A stretch of 64,000 nt of DNA from Stenotrophomonas maltophilia (GTDB lineage: Bacteria; Pseudomonadota; Gammaproteobacteria; Xanthomonadales; Xanthomonadaceae). The notes below the pieces were generated by a model, which worked only from the letters and a program-made list of their open reading frames with translations, did no database searches and had not been told where the DNA came from. Below are positions 8,790 to 17,458 of the stretch, one piece after another. The stretch lies in the NCBI RefSeq assembly GCF_023518235.1, contig NZ_CP090423.1:1736001-1800000 (forward strand), in the 5' to 3' direction. A program made the translations under genes and the position numbers. Within the stretch, counting starts at the first letter, position 1. The number at the start of each line of letters is the position of its first letter.

Positions 8790-9187
8790 AAAGGGCCGGC
8801 GAAGTTCAGCTTGATGATCTCGAACAGAAGTTCCAGGATCTCGCCGAAGTCATCGAACGCGTCATCCATCTGGTTGGACGTCAGCTTCTTCGCATCACGC
8901 CCGCCCTTCTCATAGGTGACGCGTTCGGAGTCGATCAACCGGCCGCACCACGCGTCCAACCCTTTGCCGTCCAGCGATGCAGAGAAAGAGCGGATCGCCC
9001 CCACCAGGACCGCTTCATCGAGTTCGCCGTCGTCCGCGTCGGTCTTGCCGGCGGCAGCGGTCAGCAGGGTGCCAACCGCCGGCAGCAGCTCCTTCTGCAG
9101 GTCGCCGAAGATGCGCAGCTGGTCGCGCGGGGCGAAGGTCGTCAGGTAGAACGTGGTCTTCCCGATCTGCACTTCTTTCTTGGCCAT
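8711..9187 (-). CDS. Tail assembly chaperone (short form)
   Basis: This 158-residue acidic helical protein precedes the tape measure gene and begins MAKKEVQIGKTTFYLT. In contractile phages of this type the gene between tube and tape measure encodes the chaperone that coats the tape measure during assembly. It ends in a Gly/Leu-rich tail and stops 73 bases inside the overlapping second frame. The start overlaps the stop of the tube gene. Confidence 0.72.
   Translation of the reverse strand: MAKKEVQIGKTTFYLTTFAPRDQLRIFGDLQKELLPAVGTLLTAAAGKTDADDGELDEAVLVGAIRSFSASLDGKGLDAWCGRLIDSERVTYEKGGRDAKKLTSNQMDDAFDDFGEILELLFEIIKLNFAGPLGRWLGLFGSGLGEKLGGLLDGSSPN
8786..8792 (-). promoter_or_regulatory. Candidate -1 ribosomal frameshift site (T TTG GGG)
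   Basis: Read on the minus strand the sequence is TTTGGGG, with TTG and GGG as zero-frame codons, which satisfies X XXY YYZ. A -1 slip joins the chaperone frame to the 8550 frame and the new frame stays open. It lies about 75 bases before the zero-frame stop. Confidence 0.5.
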
Positions 9188-9618
9188 CAGCGCGCGCCTC
9201 CGACGTGGTAGGTCGCGTCATTGGACGTTTCGATGGTCCATTCGCGGTTGCCGATGGCGGCGCCGAACTCGGTGTTCGGCTTCTTGACGACCCACGAGCT
9301 GGGATCGGCGATCAGCGTGCGGCCGGTCAGGTCGGTAATGGCCAGCGGCAGCGTCCCCTGCCCGTGCGAGGCCCGGTCGAAGTCGGCCGCAGCCGACAGT
9401 GCATCGTTGCTCTTGCTGGTCTGCAACAAGGTCAGCGTGATCTGCAAGGACCGGTTCTGCGACATCGAACGGCCCTTCTCGCCGTTGGCGCCCACCACCG
9501 AGGTGGTGCCGTCCCCCATCTCCTCCACCGAGATGAACGTGTCCTCGGCGTAGCCGGTGATGATGTGTGGCCCGAAGGTGATGATCACCTGCGAGGAATC
9601 GTAGGTTTTGACGCTCAT
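9187..9618 (-). CDS. Tail tube protein, DUF3277-like
   Basis: The protein is 143 residues from the ATG at 9618; a longer upstream frame lies inside the sheath gene and is not protein-like. It begins with a Ser/Tyr-rich strand and carries G-Y-A-E-D-x-F-I-S-V-E, D-G-T-T-S, and 'SLQITLTLLQTSKSND', typical of DUF3277 structural proteins. Position directly after the sheath supports the inner tube. Confidence 0.82.
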   Translation of the reverse strand: MSVKTYDSSQVIITFGPHIITGYAEDTFISVEEMGDGTTSVVGANGEKGRSMSQNRSLQITLTLLQTSKSNDALSAAADFDRASHGQGTLPLAITDLTGRTLIADPSSWVVKKPNTEFGAAIGNREWTIETSNDATYHVGGAR

Positions 9619-9629
9619 GCTCGAGGTCC

Positions 9630-10712
9630 TTAGATGCTGTAGGAAAGGGTGCCGGTGATCTCGGTCGTGTGAATCGCGCCAGCCAGACGCGCGGAGAATT
9701 TGATGCCCTCCAGCAGCCGCTGCGACTTCACACTGTCGGCAATCTCGGCCAGGCCGGGATAGGTAATCCGGTACGACTCCAGCACGTTGTCGTTGGCGTC
9801 GGTTTCGCGCGGTGCGATGCCGCCGGCGGTGACACCAGCGTCCAGTGCCGCGCGCAGCGCGGTGACGATCACCTGGATGCCCGCGCTCGTGTACGGAATC
9901 TTGCCGTCGGCCTTCGCCAGGACGTCCACGATTCCGGTCTGCACGCGATCCTTGAGCCAGTCGCGGAAGCGGATGATATCGATCCACTCGCCACTGGCGA
10001 CGGTCCCGTACTGGCTCAGGCCCAGATTGCGGAACTGTTCGTAGGTGTTCGCGTTCTTGCTGCGCACGATCTGCGACTGCCCCTCGGTCAGCGGGTCAGT
10101 CTGCACACCGCTCAGCCGCACGTTCGCCCAAGTCTCGGCACCAGGGTCATAGGTGAATCGATTGGCGGCGAGAGCAGCTTCCACCCACTCCGTGCCGGCG
10201 CTGGCGTGATACCACAGCGCCGTGCGGTTGTAGTTCAGGGCCTTCAGCTGGCTCGCGATATCCGCGTCGCCGGCGGTGATGATGCCGGCGTCGCCGCTGC
10301 TAGCCAGCTGCAGCTTGTCGTTTGCCTCCACCCAGGCGGCGGCTTCCATGATTTCGGCCGCAACTCGCGACAGCTGGATCAGGCCATACCAACCGGAATG
10401 GGCGGCCCGGATCGCCACCAGGGCTTCGGTGATGGTCTCGGTCGGGTCGCCGTCTTCGTCCACCGTGCGGCGGCCGACGTACACCTGATCGATCGCCCGA
10501 TCCTGCTGGAACACAGTCTGGACGGCCTTGTACAGAGGATCGGTCAGTGCGACGCCATGCTCCAGCAGCTCGTCGGCGGAGGTGACCAGGAACACACGGT
10601 CAGCCGACGCAGGAAGCGGGGCGAGGAATAGCAAGTCGCTGAAGGACTGCTGATTGATCGAGGTGGTCGCCAGCGAAATCTCGACCTTGGCGATGCGGTC
10701 AATGGATGCCAT
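9630..10712 (-). CDS. Tail sheath protein, DUF3383 type
   Basis: This 360-residue protein has the DUF3383 pattern: N-terminal 'FSDLLFLAPL', an AGDADIASQLKALN segment near residue 150, and a C-terminal 'AGAIHTTEITGTLSYSI' strand. It forms the contractile sheath around the tube. The assignment rests on remembered family features and on the following tube, chaperone and tape measure genes. Confidence 0.87.
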   Translation of the reverse strand: MASIDRIAKVEISLATTSINQQSFSDLLFLAPLPASADRVFLVTSADELLEHGVALTDPLYKAVQTVFQQDRAIDQVYVGRRTVDEDGDPTETITEALVAIRAAHSGWYGLIQLSRVAAEIMEAAAWVEANDKLQLASSGDAGIITAGDADIASQLKALNYNRTALWYHASAGTEWVEAALAANRFTYDPGAETWANVRLSGVQTDPLTEGQSQIVRSKNANTYEQFRNLGLSQYGTVASGEWIDIIRFRDWLKDRVQTGIVDVLAKADGKIPYTSAGIQVIVTALRAALDAGVTAGGIAPRETDANDNVLESYRITYPGLAEIADSVKSQRLLEGIKFSARLAGAIHTTEITGTLSYSI

Positions 10713-10782
10713 TGCAGGTTGCTCCTGGGCATGGAAACGAACGCCTGGCGGCGCGGGAGGGCGTGGTGCAGATGCCGGGCGC

Positions 10783-11292
10783 TCAGGTGGCGCTGGTGGC
10801 GTCGAACGTGTCGACCAGGTCTGTGCCGTGGTCCTGCAGGGTCATCTCGCCCTGCACAGTCTTGATCAGCCCGACCTCTTCGTCGTGCTGCTTGGTGTAG
10901 CGGATGCCGATATCCAGCACTGCGCGGGGCTCGTACTTCGCCCCATCGCGCAGGACCGGTATGTTCTGCACCAAGTCGGTGGCGTAGACAGCAATGTTGG
11001 CCGCATACCCTGCCGCGACCATGTGTGGTCCCTTCAGGCGCTGAGACAGATCGTCAAGCGCATCGAAGGATCCATCTCCGAAGCACTGCAGTTCGACGGT
11101 GGCATCCCGGTGGGCGGCGTAGGTCTGAACCCCGTCGTCGCTCAGGTCTGCTTCCAACAGCGGCGCGCGCGGCGCCGTATCAACCCGAAGAGTGATGTAG
11201 GGCAGCTTGGGGCGAGGACCATTCTGGTTGGCGAAGATCACCTGCAGGGCGGTTGCCTTGGCGATCAGGGCACGGACTTCATCTTCGATCAT
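10783..11292 (-). CDS. Neck terminator protein, gp12-like
   Basis: This 169-residue protein has an N-terminal helix followed by 'PRPKLPYITLRV', as in the LIC_12616/gp12-like neck terminators. It caps the tail before joining to the head. It overlaps the adaptor gene upstream and is followed by 70 bases before the sheath gene. Confidence 0.68.
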   Translation of the reverse strand: MIEDEVRALIAKATALQVIFANQNGPRPKLPYITLRVDTAPRAPLLEADLSDDGVQTYAAHRDATVELQCFGDGSFDALDDLSQRLKGPHMVAAGYAANIAVYATDLVQNIPVLRDGAKYEPRAVLDIGIRYTKQHDEEVGLIKTVQGEMTLQDHGTDLVDTFDATSAT

Positions 11293-11660
11293 GCGCCCTC
11301 CTCGCTCGACAGCTTCTGCCGGACGGCCAGATAGCGGTAGTGGTTCACGCCGCGCATGCCCATGTTCCAGTCACTGCCAGCGGTGACCAGGTAGCGATCG
11401 CCGCGGTAGATGACGATGTCGCCGTTGCTGTCGGTGTCGCCTGCAACAGCCAACTGCGTCCGGGTGTAGATCCGAACAGCCGACTCGACGCGACGGCCTT
11501 CGGCCAGCGCCTGCAGCTGGTCGTAGTCCTCCTTCTTGGCCGGCTGAATGCTGGCCCGAAAGTCGGTCTGCGTCTCCTGGCCGTCCTGCCAGCGCCCATC
11601 GATGTAGGCGCCTTCGCCCCGGGTGATTCGCGGATGCGTCCGTTCCCCGAGCATGCCCAT
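11289..11660 (-). CDS. Head-tail joining protein
   Basis: This 123-residue beta-rich protein lies between the gp10-like completion protein and the neck terminator. It has 'YIDGRWQDGQETQTDFRAS' then 'YDQLQALAEGRR', the pattern of head closure/stopper proteins that follow DUF4054 connectors. Family is inferred mostly from position; it overlaps both neighbours. Confidence 0.55.
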   Translation of the reverse strand: MGMLGERTHPRITRGEGAYIDGRWQDGQETQTDFRASIQPAKKEDYDQLQALAEGRRVESAVRIYTRTQLAVAGDTDSNGDIVIYRGDRYLVTAGSDWNMGMRGVNHYRYLAVRQKLSSEEGA

Positions 11661-12109
11661 CAGACCTTCTCCCAGCGGATGGCGTTGACCAGGGTGCCGT
11701 GGTCGACCAGTGGCACATCGCTGCCCTTCTGGGCGACGGTGGATGGCGCATTGGGCACGGCCCAGCTCTTCGATGCCCTGACGTGGGCCTGCTGTTGCTG
11801 CTGGGCGAACTCGCCCAGTTGCGCCAGCGCGGTGTCGATAGGAGCGCCCTGCTCCACACGTGTAGCGACTCTGTCCATGGCCATCCCGAGCACCCGCTCG
11901 TTCTTCTGGGCAAAGTCGCGGATGAAGGGTCGGGCGGGGATGTCCTGCGTCCCCAGCTCGTTGTAGATGGCAATGTCCAGCAGGCTGACCCCGTCCTGGG
12001 TGCCGGCTTTGGCCTGCACCCCGACCTTGATCCCCCGGCCATCCAGCGCATCGACCTGCTTCAGGTACTGCGCCAGGCCATCGCCGCTGCTCTTGGTTAT
12101 CGCGGCCAT
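11660..12109 (-). CDS. Head-tail completion protein, HK97 gp10-like
   Basis: The protein is 149 residues from ATG 12109, chosen because the 25 residues upstream lie inside the connector gene and are Arg/His-rich. It contains 'IAIYNELGTQDIPARPFIRDF', the hallmark of gp10-like proteins (N-E-F/L-G-T...I-P-A-R-P-F-(I/L)-R), near residues 45-65. A Gln-rich run lies near residue 107. Confidence 0.82.
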   Translation of the reverse strand: MAAITKSSGDGLAQYLKQVDALDGRGIKVGVQAKAGTQDGVSLLDIAIYNELGTQDIPARPFIRDFAQKNERVLGMAMDRVATRVEQGAPIDTALAQLGEFAQQQQQAHVRASKSWAVPNAPSTVAQKGSDVPLVDHGTLVNAIRWEKV

Positions 12110-12495
12110 CCGCAGCACCCCATTGGCGCTGGGCTCACCGTGATGGCGCCGAGCCTCGCGCAGATGTCGTTGAGAGCAGCCCATCGAGCGTAGAAGCCCG
12201 CCGGGTCAACGACGCCACCACCGGTGGCGCCGTCGAAGTAGGTTCGGCTGAGGTCGCCGTCCGTTTGGGATTTCACTCCCAGCGGGACGACCTCGCCGTT
12301 CTCCGCAGCTTCCTTCTGCTGCTGGCGGCTGTAGAGCAGCCACGCGGCGTACCACGCGACTGCTTCGTCAGCCTTCTGTTCTGTGAGGCAGGCCGGCCTG
12401 TAGGCCTCCGCCATCGAGATGGCCGTGGCCTTCTCTTCCGGCGTGGCGGTCAGGCCCGGGGCGAGGAAGTCCAGGATCTCGATGACGGTAGCCAT
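12097..12495 (-). CDS. Head-tail connector, DUF4054-like
   Basis: This 132-residue, mostly helical protein has 'A-x-A-Y-R-P-x-C-L' and 'EAVAWYAAWLLYSRQQ' segments, as in the connector proteins that follow the major capsid in this phage group. Its 3' end overlaps the next gene by 13 bases. Confidence 0.65.
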   Translation of the reverse strand: MATVIEILDFLAPGLTATPEEKATAISMAEAYRPACLTEQKADEAVAWYAAWLLYSRQQQKEAAENGEVVPLGVKSQTDGDLSRTYFDGATGGGVVDPAGFYARWAALNDICARLGAITVSPAPMGCCGWPR

Positions 12496-12498
12496 GCG

Positions 12499-12825
12499 TC
12501 AGGCGTCCTTCTTGTCGCCGTCGCCGTCGGCACCGGCCTGTTTCTCGGCCTCAGCGATGGCGTCCTTCAGCTTCTCGACGCCCCAGTTGGCACCAGCGTT
12601 GGGAACGCCCAGTTCCTTGGCGCGAGCGACCAACGCGGCCTTGTCTTCGCCGTCGCCGCCCGTGCCGGCCTGCGCGCTGGCTGCGCCCGATACCACCTCC
12701 AGCAGATTCGCCTTGACCAGCTTGCCGAGGTTCTTCGTCGGCTGGGCGTCGAAGGTGCCGCCGGGGGCGATCACCTTGCCGTCGTGGACGTGGGCGCCCA
12801 CGGACTTGTTCTTGTAGGTCGCCAT
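12499..12825 (-). CDS. Phage head-associated protein, unknown
   Basis: The protein is 108 residues from ATG 12825, which overlaps the capsid stop (ATGA). It begins MATYKNKSVGAHVHDGKVIAPGG and has an Ala/Gly-rich linker and a short SAP/LEM-like helical end ('KAALVARAKELGVPNAGA'). Similar small proteins follow capsid genes in other phages; the role is unknown. Confidence 0.55.
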   Translation of the reverse strand: MATYKNKSVGAHVHDGKVIAPGGTFDAQPTKNLGKLVKANLLEVVSGAASAQAGTGGDGEDKAALVARAKELGVPNAGANWGVEKLKDAIAEAEKQAGADGDGDKKDA

Positions 12826-13778
12826 CACAGCACCGCCTTGGTGAACGCGAGGGGGTAGAAGACCGAGACGCCGGCGCTGCGGGCCATGCACGGCACCACC
12901 AGCTCCAGGTTGCGGGCCTGCGCCGGCAGCTGGTTGAACTGCATCGGCACGTCGTGGGTGATGTTGTCCGGCGCGAACTCGCCGGCAATGATCAGATCAT
13001 CGCCGCCCGGGCCAGCGCCCGAGAGTTCGGCCATCTCCTCGAACACCAGGCCCGGATGCTTGCGACGGAAGAACTCGGCCACGGTCAGGCCGTTCGAGTC
13101 CGGCAGGCGCTTAGAACTGATGATCGACAGCGGCTCGGTGGCCATCGCGAAGCGATTCGGGGTGTGCACACCCTTCGACTGCACGCGCACCGCGTTGTAG
13201 ATCGCGTCCAGGTCGGCCAGGATCACGTCCGCATCGGTGGCCATGGTCCAACCGCCGGTGATGGTCGTGGTGCCGATGTTCGGGTGGTTGGTCAGGCCGA
13301 ACAGTCCGTAGTCGGCATCACCCACCATGCCGATCAGGTTCAGCTTGATTTCCACCGCCAGGCGCGCGGCGTTGGCCTTGCGGGTCGGGAGATTGGCGCC
13401 GGTGGCGTTCGAGGCGATCAGCTCGTTGACGTTGTAGCCGTAGCTGTCACCGATGGTCTTGACCCGGATGGTCTTCTCGACGCGGGCCACGTCGGCGCGC
13501 GGCAGGTCGTCGGCGTAGTTGGCGATGACCTTGGCGATGCCCACCGAGTCGTAGACCGAGTAGGTCACGGTCTCGGCCCATTCGGGGACGTCGCTCGACG
13601 GCGGGACCAGCATCAGCCCCTTCATCGGCGGCAGCTTGCGGTCGTAGGTGCGGGTGCGGACGTAGTCCAGCTGGCGGGCAGTGAAGATGCCAGCGTCCTG
13701 CCGGACCAGATTGGCTCCGGTGTTCTGCTGGAACTGCGCCACTGCCGAGAGGTCAGCCTCGTCGTAGTGCTCGTGCAT
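12825..13778 (-). CDS. Major capsid protein, DUF2184 type
   Basis: This 317-residue protein has the DUF2184 features: N-terminal 'FTARQLDYVRTRTYD' near residue 49, 'PEWAETVTYSVYDSVG' near residue 84, 'DSYGYNVNEL' near residue 130, and a C-terminal 'PQ-F-N-Q-L-P-A-Q-x-R-N' end. It is an HK97-fold capsid subunit. A GTG/ATG choice is not at issue: the ATG has an upstream purine run. Confidence 0.9.
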   Translation of the reverse strand: MHEHYDEADLSAVAQFQQNTGANLVRQDAGIFTARQLDYVRTRTYDRKLPPMKGLMLVPPSSDVPEWAETVTYSVYDSVGIAKVIANYADDLPRADVARVEKTIRVKTIGDSYGYNVNELIASNATGANLPTRKANAARLAVEIKLNLIGMVGDADYGLFGLTNHPNIGTTTITGGWTMATDADVILADLDAIYNAVRVQSKGVHTPNRFAMATEPLSIISSKRLPDSNGLTVAEFFRRKHPGLVFEEMAELSGAGPGGDDLIIAGEFAPDNITHDVPMQFNQLPAQARNLELVVPCMARSAGVSVFYPLAFTKAVL

Positions 13779-13798
13779 GGTGGTTTCCTGATATGCAG

Positions 13799-13818
13799 AA
13801 GCCGCGCGAAGGCGGCTT
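13799..13818. other. Stem-loop between cement and capsid genes
   Basis: The arms at 13799-13805 and 13812-13818 (AAGCCGC / GCGGCTT) pair over 7 bp with a 6-base loop. No long T-run follows on the minus strand, so it is more likely a weak attenuator or RNA-stabilising hairpin ahead of the capsid message than a full terminator. Confidence 0.45.
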
Positions 13819-13844
13819 GGGAGGGGTGTCGGTTGCAGACCGGA

Positions 13845-14303
13845 TTACGGAGCGGCCGGCGGCACCGCGAACGGGTTGTGCAGCTCGACCAGGGCGACGT
13901 TGGACGAAACGCCAGCCGGATCCGTGACGGCGACGATGCCGCTGCGGAACACCGCGTTGGGCAGGGCCGTGCCAGCGTTGGCCACCCGGCCATCTGCGGC
14001 GAAGGAGACCGGACCGTCGACGGTCACGGCTCCACCTGCGGCTACCTGTGCCCAGACATGGCCCTTGGTCATGACCGAAGCGCAGTCGTACTGGACATAG
14101 CCGGCACCGGTGATGGTGTGGCTGTGCAGGCTGATGCCGCGCACCTTTGCGCCAGCCCCTGCGACCAGCACGCCGCTCGCGTCCGTGCCAGTGACCAGGC
14201 CGAGGCCGAGGCCAGCAGCGCCAACCGGGAACGATTCGACGCGGTCGTCGCCCGAATCGCCCTTCATGCCCGCAAACGCGCGGGACTGGTAGTCCTCATA
14301 CAT
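13845..14303 (-). CDS. Structural cement/decoration protein
   Basis: This 152-residue Gly/Ala/Val-rich beta protein begins MYEDYQSRAFAGMKGDSG and lies between the scaffold/protease-like protein and the capsid. In DUF2184 phages this is the place of the Gp24-type cement protein. Repeated short strands and lack of Cys suit an outer capsid decoration. Function is inferred from place and composition. Confidence 0.68.
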   Translation of the reverse strand: MYEDYQSRAFAGMKGDSGDDRVESFPVGAAGLGLGLVTGTDASGVLVAGAGAKVRGISLHSHTITGAGYVQYDCASVMTKGHVWAQVAAGGAVTVDGPVSFAADGRVANAGTALPNAVFRSGIVAVTDPAGVSSNVALVELHNPFAVPPAAP

Positions 14304-14309
14304 GGGGAA

Positions 14310-15377
14310 TCACTCCTCGGTGGTTTCGCCGCTGTTGCGGGCGATCATGCGCTCGCGCGCGGAACGGGCGTCCTGGCGGACTTCGGGGTTGATGCCGGCG
14401 GGGCGCTGGCCGGCCAGGTCCTGCCGCTGGCTGGCGGCCGCGTCCTGGCGCTGGCCCTTCTCGGCGACGGCCAAGTCGTAGGCGGCTTCGATGTATCCGT
14501 CGGTCTTTCCGGTCAGGTCGAAGCTGTCACCGCGCACCTTCTTGATCACCGCGCTGCGGATCTCGGTGTCGGTGGCGTCGGGCTTGAAGGCGGCGCCGAC
14601 CTTGGTGGCGTTGTCTTCCAGCAGGATTCGGGCCTTCGCGGCCGCAGCGGCGTCGGCGCGGATCTGCTCGGCCGCCTTCTCGGCGTCGCCCAGCTTGGCC
14701 TCGGCAGCATCGGCGCGGGCCTTTTCCTTGTCGATGTCGGAGCGGGCGGCAGTGAGCGCATCCTGCGTTGCCTGCAGGGCGTTGGCGACCTCGGGCGCGG
14801 CATCGTAGGTGATGCCGGAGTCCAGGCGAACCTTGACCATGGTCATGGTGGTGTCTTCCTCGGTAGTGTCGGCGTCTGCCGCGTCAAGATTGAGCCGGGC
14901 GTTGCCCGCACGGCCACGGGGGACCAGGGCCAGATGGTTGACCCTGATGTTTCGCTGGATAGCGTCGTAGCGCTTGCCATTGATCTCGCCGGGCGTCTCC
15001 TCGATGTCGAGGGTGTAGCCCAGGCTCAGTTCCTTCTTGCCGGCCGCGATGGGCGCCGTGTCGTAGATCACCACGTCACCGCGCGCGTCGTCGCCATCCC
15101 GCCGGCCCTCGGTCAGGAGAGTCCCAACGGTATGCACCTTGGCGTTGCTGGCAGTGACCAGACCGGGGTGCCCGTCCGTGATCGGCTTGCCGCGGTAGCT
15201 GGACAGGGAATCCGCGTGGAAGACTTCTTCCGGCGGCCGGTACTCCCGGCGCAGCTTCCCGTCAGGACCTCGGTAATCAAAGATGCCCGTGCGGGTGAGG
15301 ATCGGGGCGTCCTGGATGAATCCCTCGACGGTGGTGGTCGCCTTCAGCTCCACCCGATCAAAGCGTTGTGCGGGCAT
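14310..15377 (-). CDS. DUF2213 prohead protease/scaffold-like protein
   Basis: The protein is 355 residues. Residues 1-160 form a DUF2213 domain with 'HADSLSSYRGKPITDGHP' (residues 54-71), 'LSLGYTLDIE' and 'VNHLALVPRGRAG', as in phage head maturation proteases. Residues 200-275 are a long Ala/Glu/Lys coiled coil, as in scaffolds. It probably acts in procapsid assembly, combining scaffold and maturation roles. Confidence 0.78.
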   Translation of the reverse strand: MPAQRFDRVELKATTTVEGFIQDAPILTRTGIFDYRGPDGKLRREYRPPEEVFHADSLSSYRGKPITDGHPGLVTASNAKVHTVGTLLTEGRRDGDDARGDVVIYDTAPIAAGKKELSLGYTLDIEETPGEINGKRYDAIQRNIRVNHLALVPRGRAGNARLNLDAADADTTEEDTTMTMVKVRLDSGITYDAAPEVANALQATQDALTAARSDIDKEKARADAAEAKLGDAEKAAEQIRADAAAAAKARILLEDNATKVGAAFKPDATDTEIRSAVIKKVRGDSFDLTGKTDGYIEAAYDLAVAEKGQRQDAAASQRQDLAGQRPAGINPEVRQDARSARERMIARNSGETTEE

Positions 15378-15386
15378 GCTGCCCTC

Positions 15387-16181
15387 CTAGTGAACAATGA
15401 GTGCGGCGAGGTCATCCAGATCCGGTAGCACCGCTTCTGCGCTGCACCGGCAACGAATGGGCTGTCCCGGGTGGCCGTCGTCTGGCGGCTGGTCCCAGCG
15501 ATAGGTTTTTCCTTCGCGGGCCACGTGTTCGGAGCGCTCCCGACCGTCCAAGACACCGCGCCATCGGTACTCTTCGACCCCGATTCCTTGCTGTCGGGCC
15601 TGGGTGATATCGCCGTTCAACTTGCCGATTTGGTCCCGAGCAATCAGCTCGGCCCGGTGCTTCGGCAGGTCGTAGGTGTCGCGCACCACCTTGGCCACGT
15701 CCCTGAGGCTGCGGCCGGATTGGACCGCCGCCGTCACTCGCCCGCGTAGCTGCTCCACGTACTGCGTCGGTATCGACTTGATCAATGAGAGGTTCTCTGC
15801 CTCCCAGACGCGCATCAGGTCCCGTAGATCGGGATCGGCAGTCAGGATGTTGACTCCGTACGCAGAGCGCAGCACCGCGTGGAACTGCTGCTTGTTGAAC
15901 GCGGTCGTGCGTCGCGCGAACTCGGCTACCAGCGGGCCAAGCACCTGGTCCTGCACTGACGACATCGAGGTGGCTGCGGACAGTGCCTGTACCAGTGATT
16001 CGTACCATCCGGTGTCGATCGACGGATCAGCCACGTCGCTTCGATACCCCAAGGCCCGGATAACAGTAGGGCCAACTGTCTCGGTCAGCTCCGTAGCGAG
16101 GGCGGTCAACATCCGCTCATAGTCCCGTTCGACGCCGGCCGGGTAGAGCCAACGCCGGGGCTTGCGCGCGCGCCTGCTCAC
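15387..16181 (-). CDS. Minor head protein, Mu gpF/SPP1 gp7-like
   Basis: The protein is 264 residues, starting at a GTG that overlaps the portal stop (GTGA). The C-terminal part has 'RAELIARDQIGKLNGDITQARQQGIGVEEYRWRG' and 'REGKTYRWDQPPDDGHPGQPIRCRC', features of the Mu F-like head morphogenesis family (cut here to features near residues 180-250). It is a minor capsid component linked to the portal. Confidence 0.85.
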   Translation of the reverse strand: MSRRARKPRRWLYPAGVERDYERMLTALATELTETVGPTVIRALGYRSDVADPSIDTGWYESLVQALSAATSMSSVQDQVLGPLVAEFARRTTAFNKQQFHAVLRSAYGVNILTADPDLRDLMRVWEAENLSLIKSIPTQYVEQLRGRVTAAVQSGRSLRDVAKVVRDTYDLPKHRAELIARDQIGKLNGDITQARQQGIGVEEYRWRGVLDGRERSEHVAREGKTYRWDQPPDDGHPGQPIRCRCSAEAVLPDLDDLAALIVH

Positions 16182-17458
16182 AGGCCGCCCGCATAGCTCG
16201 CCGCGGTCCCCGGTGTGTTGTCCTTGGGGACCAGGCCAAATAGGCCGCGCTGTTCCACGTAGTTTCGAGCGTCATCCTCGGAAACCGCACTGGTGCCGGT
16301 GATCGCCACCACCGCCTCGGCCTCGATCTTCAGCGCCTCGGCTTTGGTCTTCGCGATGTCGGCCAACTCCTTTTCCGTGAGCTGCTTCAGCGGCGCCCAC
16401 TGGACCTTCCAGTTGTCGGGCGCCTTGCCCGCCAGCGATCGCTGCGCGCAGATCAGCGCGATGACGCGCTCTAGCGCCGGCTGCATCCTCAGGCTGCGCA
16501 GCTGCTCGACCAGGTTGTAGTAGCCCTCGAAGTCGGCGTCGCCGGTGGCGTTCTGACCGCCCGGCGAGCGGCCGAACAGCAGAGTGACCGGGATGCCGGT
16601 CTCCGCCGACAGCGCGATCTGGAACTCCTGCAGGAGCTGATTCACGCCGCCGACGTTGGTGTCACGAATGTCGTAATCGTCCTCCGCGTCAACAGCGACG
16701 CTGTTTCGGACACCGCGCGCTTGGTCCACCATCGTCAGGCGCTTCTGGACGGCCTCCTCTTGCTTCGCGACGATGGCGGCGGCCATCCCCTTCATCTTGT
16801 GCACGGCCTGCTGCTTACGGCGCAGGATCTCCTTTGCCAGGTTCGTCGCTTCGACGTAGTCCCGGATCCGGCGGAAGGCTCGGGTGGCTGCCGCCCTGCC
16901 CCGCCATGGGATGTTGTCCTGCCGCATCTGCGCCGGCAGCGGCTCGCCCGGAACCTCGATGAGCCGCGACTCGTGCACCAACACCTGAGTGCCAGCACCT
17001 CGCAGCCGCAGCCGGTACAGCTCCGGCTGCCCGTAGTTGCGGGCGTTCGGGTCGTCGTAGGCCCGATCAATCGACACATCGTCGATGTCGAAGGCGCGCA
17101 ATTCCTCGACGGTGTCCAGGCTGTCAGGCTTGAGCGGATCCCGCAGCAATCCGCCGTCAGCGGCAATCACGACAAGGCACCCGCCGCCTCTGAGGCGAGA
17201 CCAGCGCGCGGCGTCGGCGAGCAATGGCAGCACGCTCAGGCGCTCCAGTTCTGCCTGGACGATGCCAGCAGTGTCGCCGGTGATGGTCACGCCGCCCTTG
17301 ACCGCGTTGTCGGCCGGCAGATCCACGACGCGAGCGGGCAGCCCGCCCTCGGCGTACAGATGGGAGTCGCTGACCAGCGCGGCGGAGACAACCGCGCCGA
17401 GGCTGTTGGCGCCCAGCACCGCATCCATGTATCCGTCTTGCTGCAGGTGGGTGCTCAT
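16178..17458 (-). CDS. Portal protein, DUF1073 type
   Basis: This 426-residue protein forms the dodecameric portal at the head vertex. It has 'RVVDLPADNAVKGGVTI' near residue 45, 'ADAARWSRLRGGGCLVV' near residue 85, and 'GIPVTLLFGRSPGGQNATGDAD' near residue 285, typical of DUF1073 portals. Some databases label this family 'anti-CBASS Acb1-like N-terminal', but no Acb1 nuclease domain is visible here. It follows terminase with a four-base overlap. Confidence 0.88.
   Translation of the reverse strand: MSTHLQQDGYMDAVLGANSLGAVVSAALVSDSHLYAEGGLPARVVDLPADNAVKGGVTITGDTAGIVQAELERLSVLPLLADAARWSRLRGGGCLVVIAADGGLLRDPLKPDSLDTVEELRAFDIDDVSIDRAYDDPNARNYGQPELYRLRLRGAGTQVLVHESRLIEVPGEPLPAQMRQDNIPWRGRAAATRAFRRIRDYVEATNLAKEILRRKQQAVHKMKGMAAAIVAKQEEAVQKRLTMVDQARGVRNSVAVDAEDDYDIRDTNVGGVNQLLQEFQIALSAETGIPVTLLFGRSPGGQNATGDADFEGYYNLVEQLRSLRMQPALERVIALICAQRSLAGKAPDNWKVQWAPLKQLTEKELADIAKTKAEALKIEAEAVVAITGTSAVSEDDARNYVEQRGLFGLVPKDNTPGTAASYAGGL

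Noticed and set aside
12954-15428. 824-codon plus-strand open frame
   Set aside because: Antisense shadow of capsid, cement and DUF2213 genes; composition is not protein-like.
16178-17458. Anti-CBASS Acb1 function for the DUF1073 protein
   Set aside because: Database labels may suggest it, but the sequence is a normal portal between terminase and head protein, and the two H-x-T/S motifs of the Acb1 nuclease are not seen.
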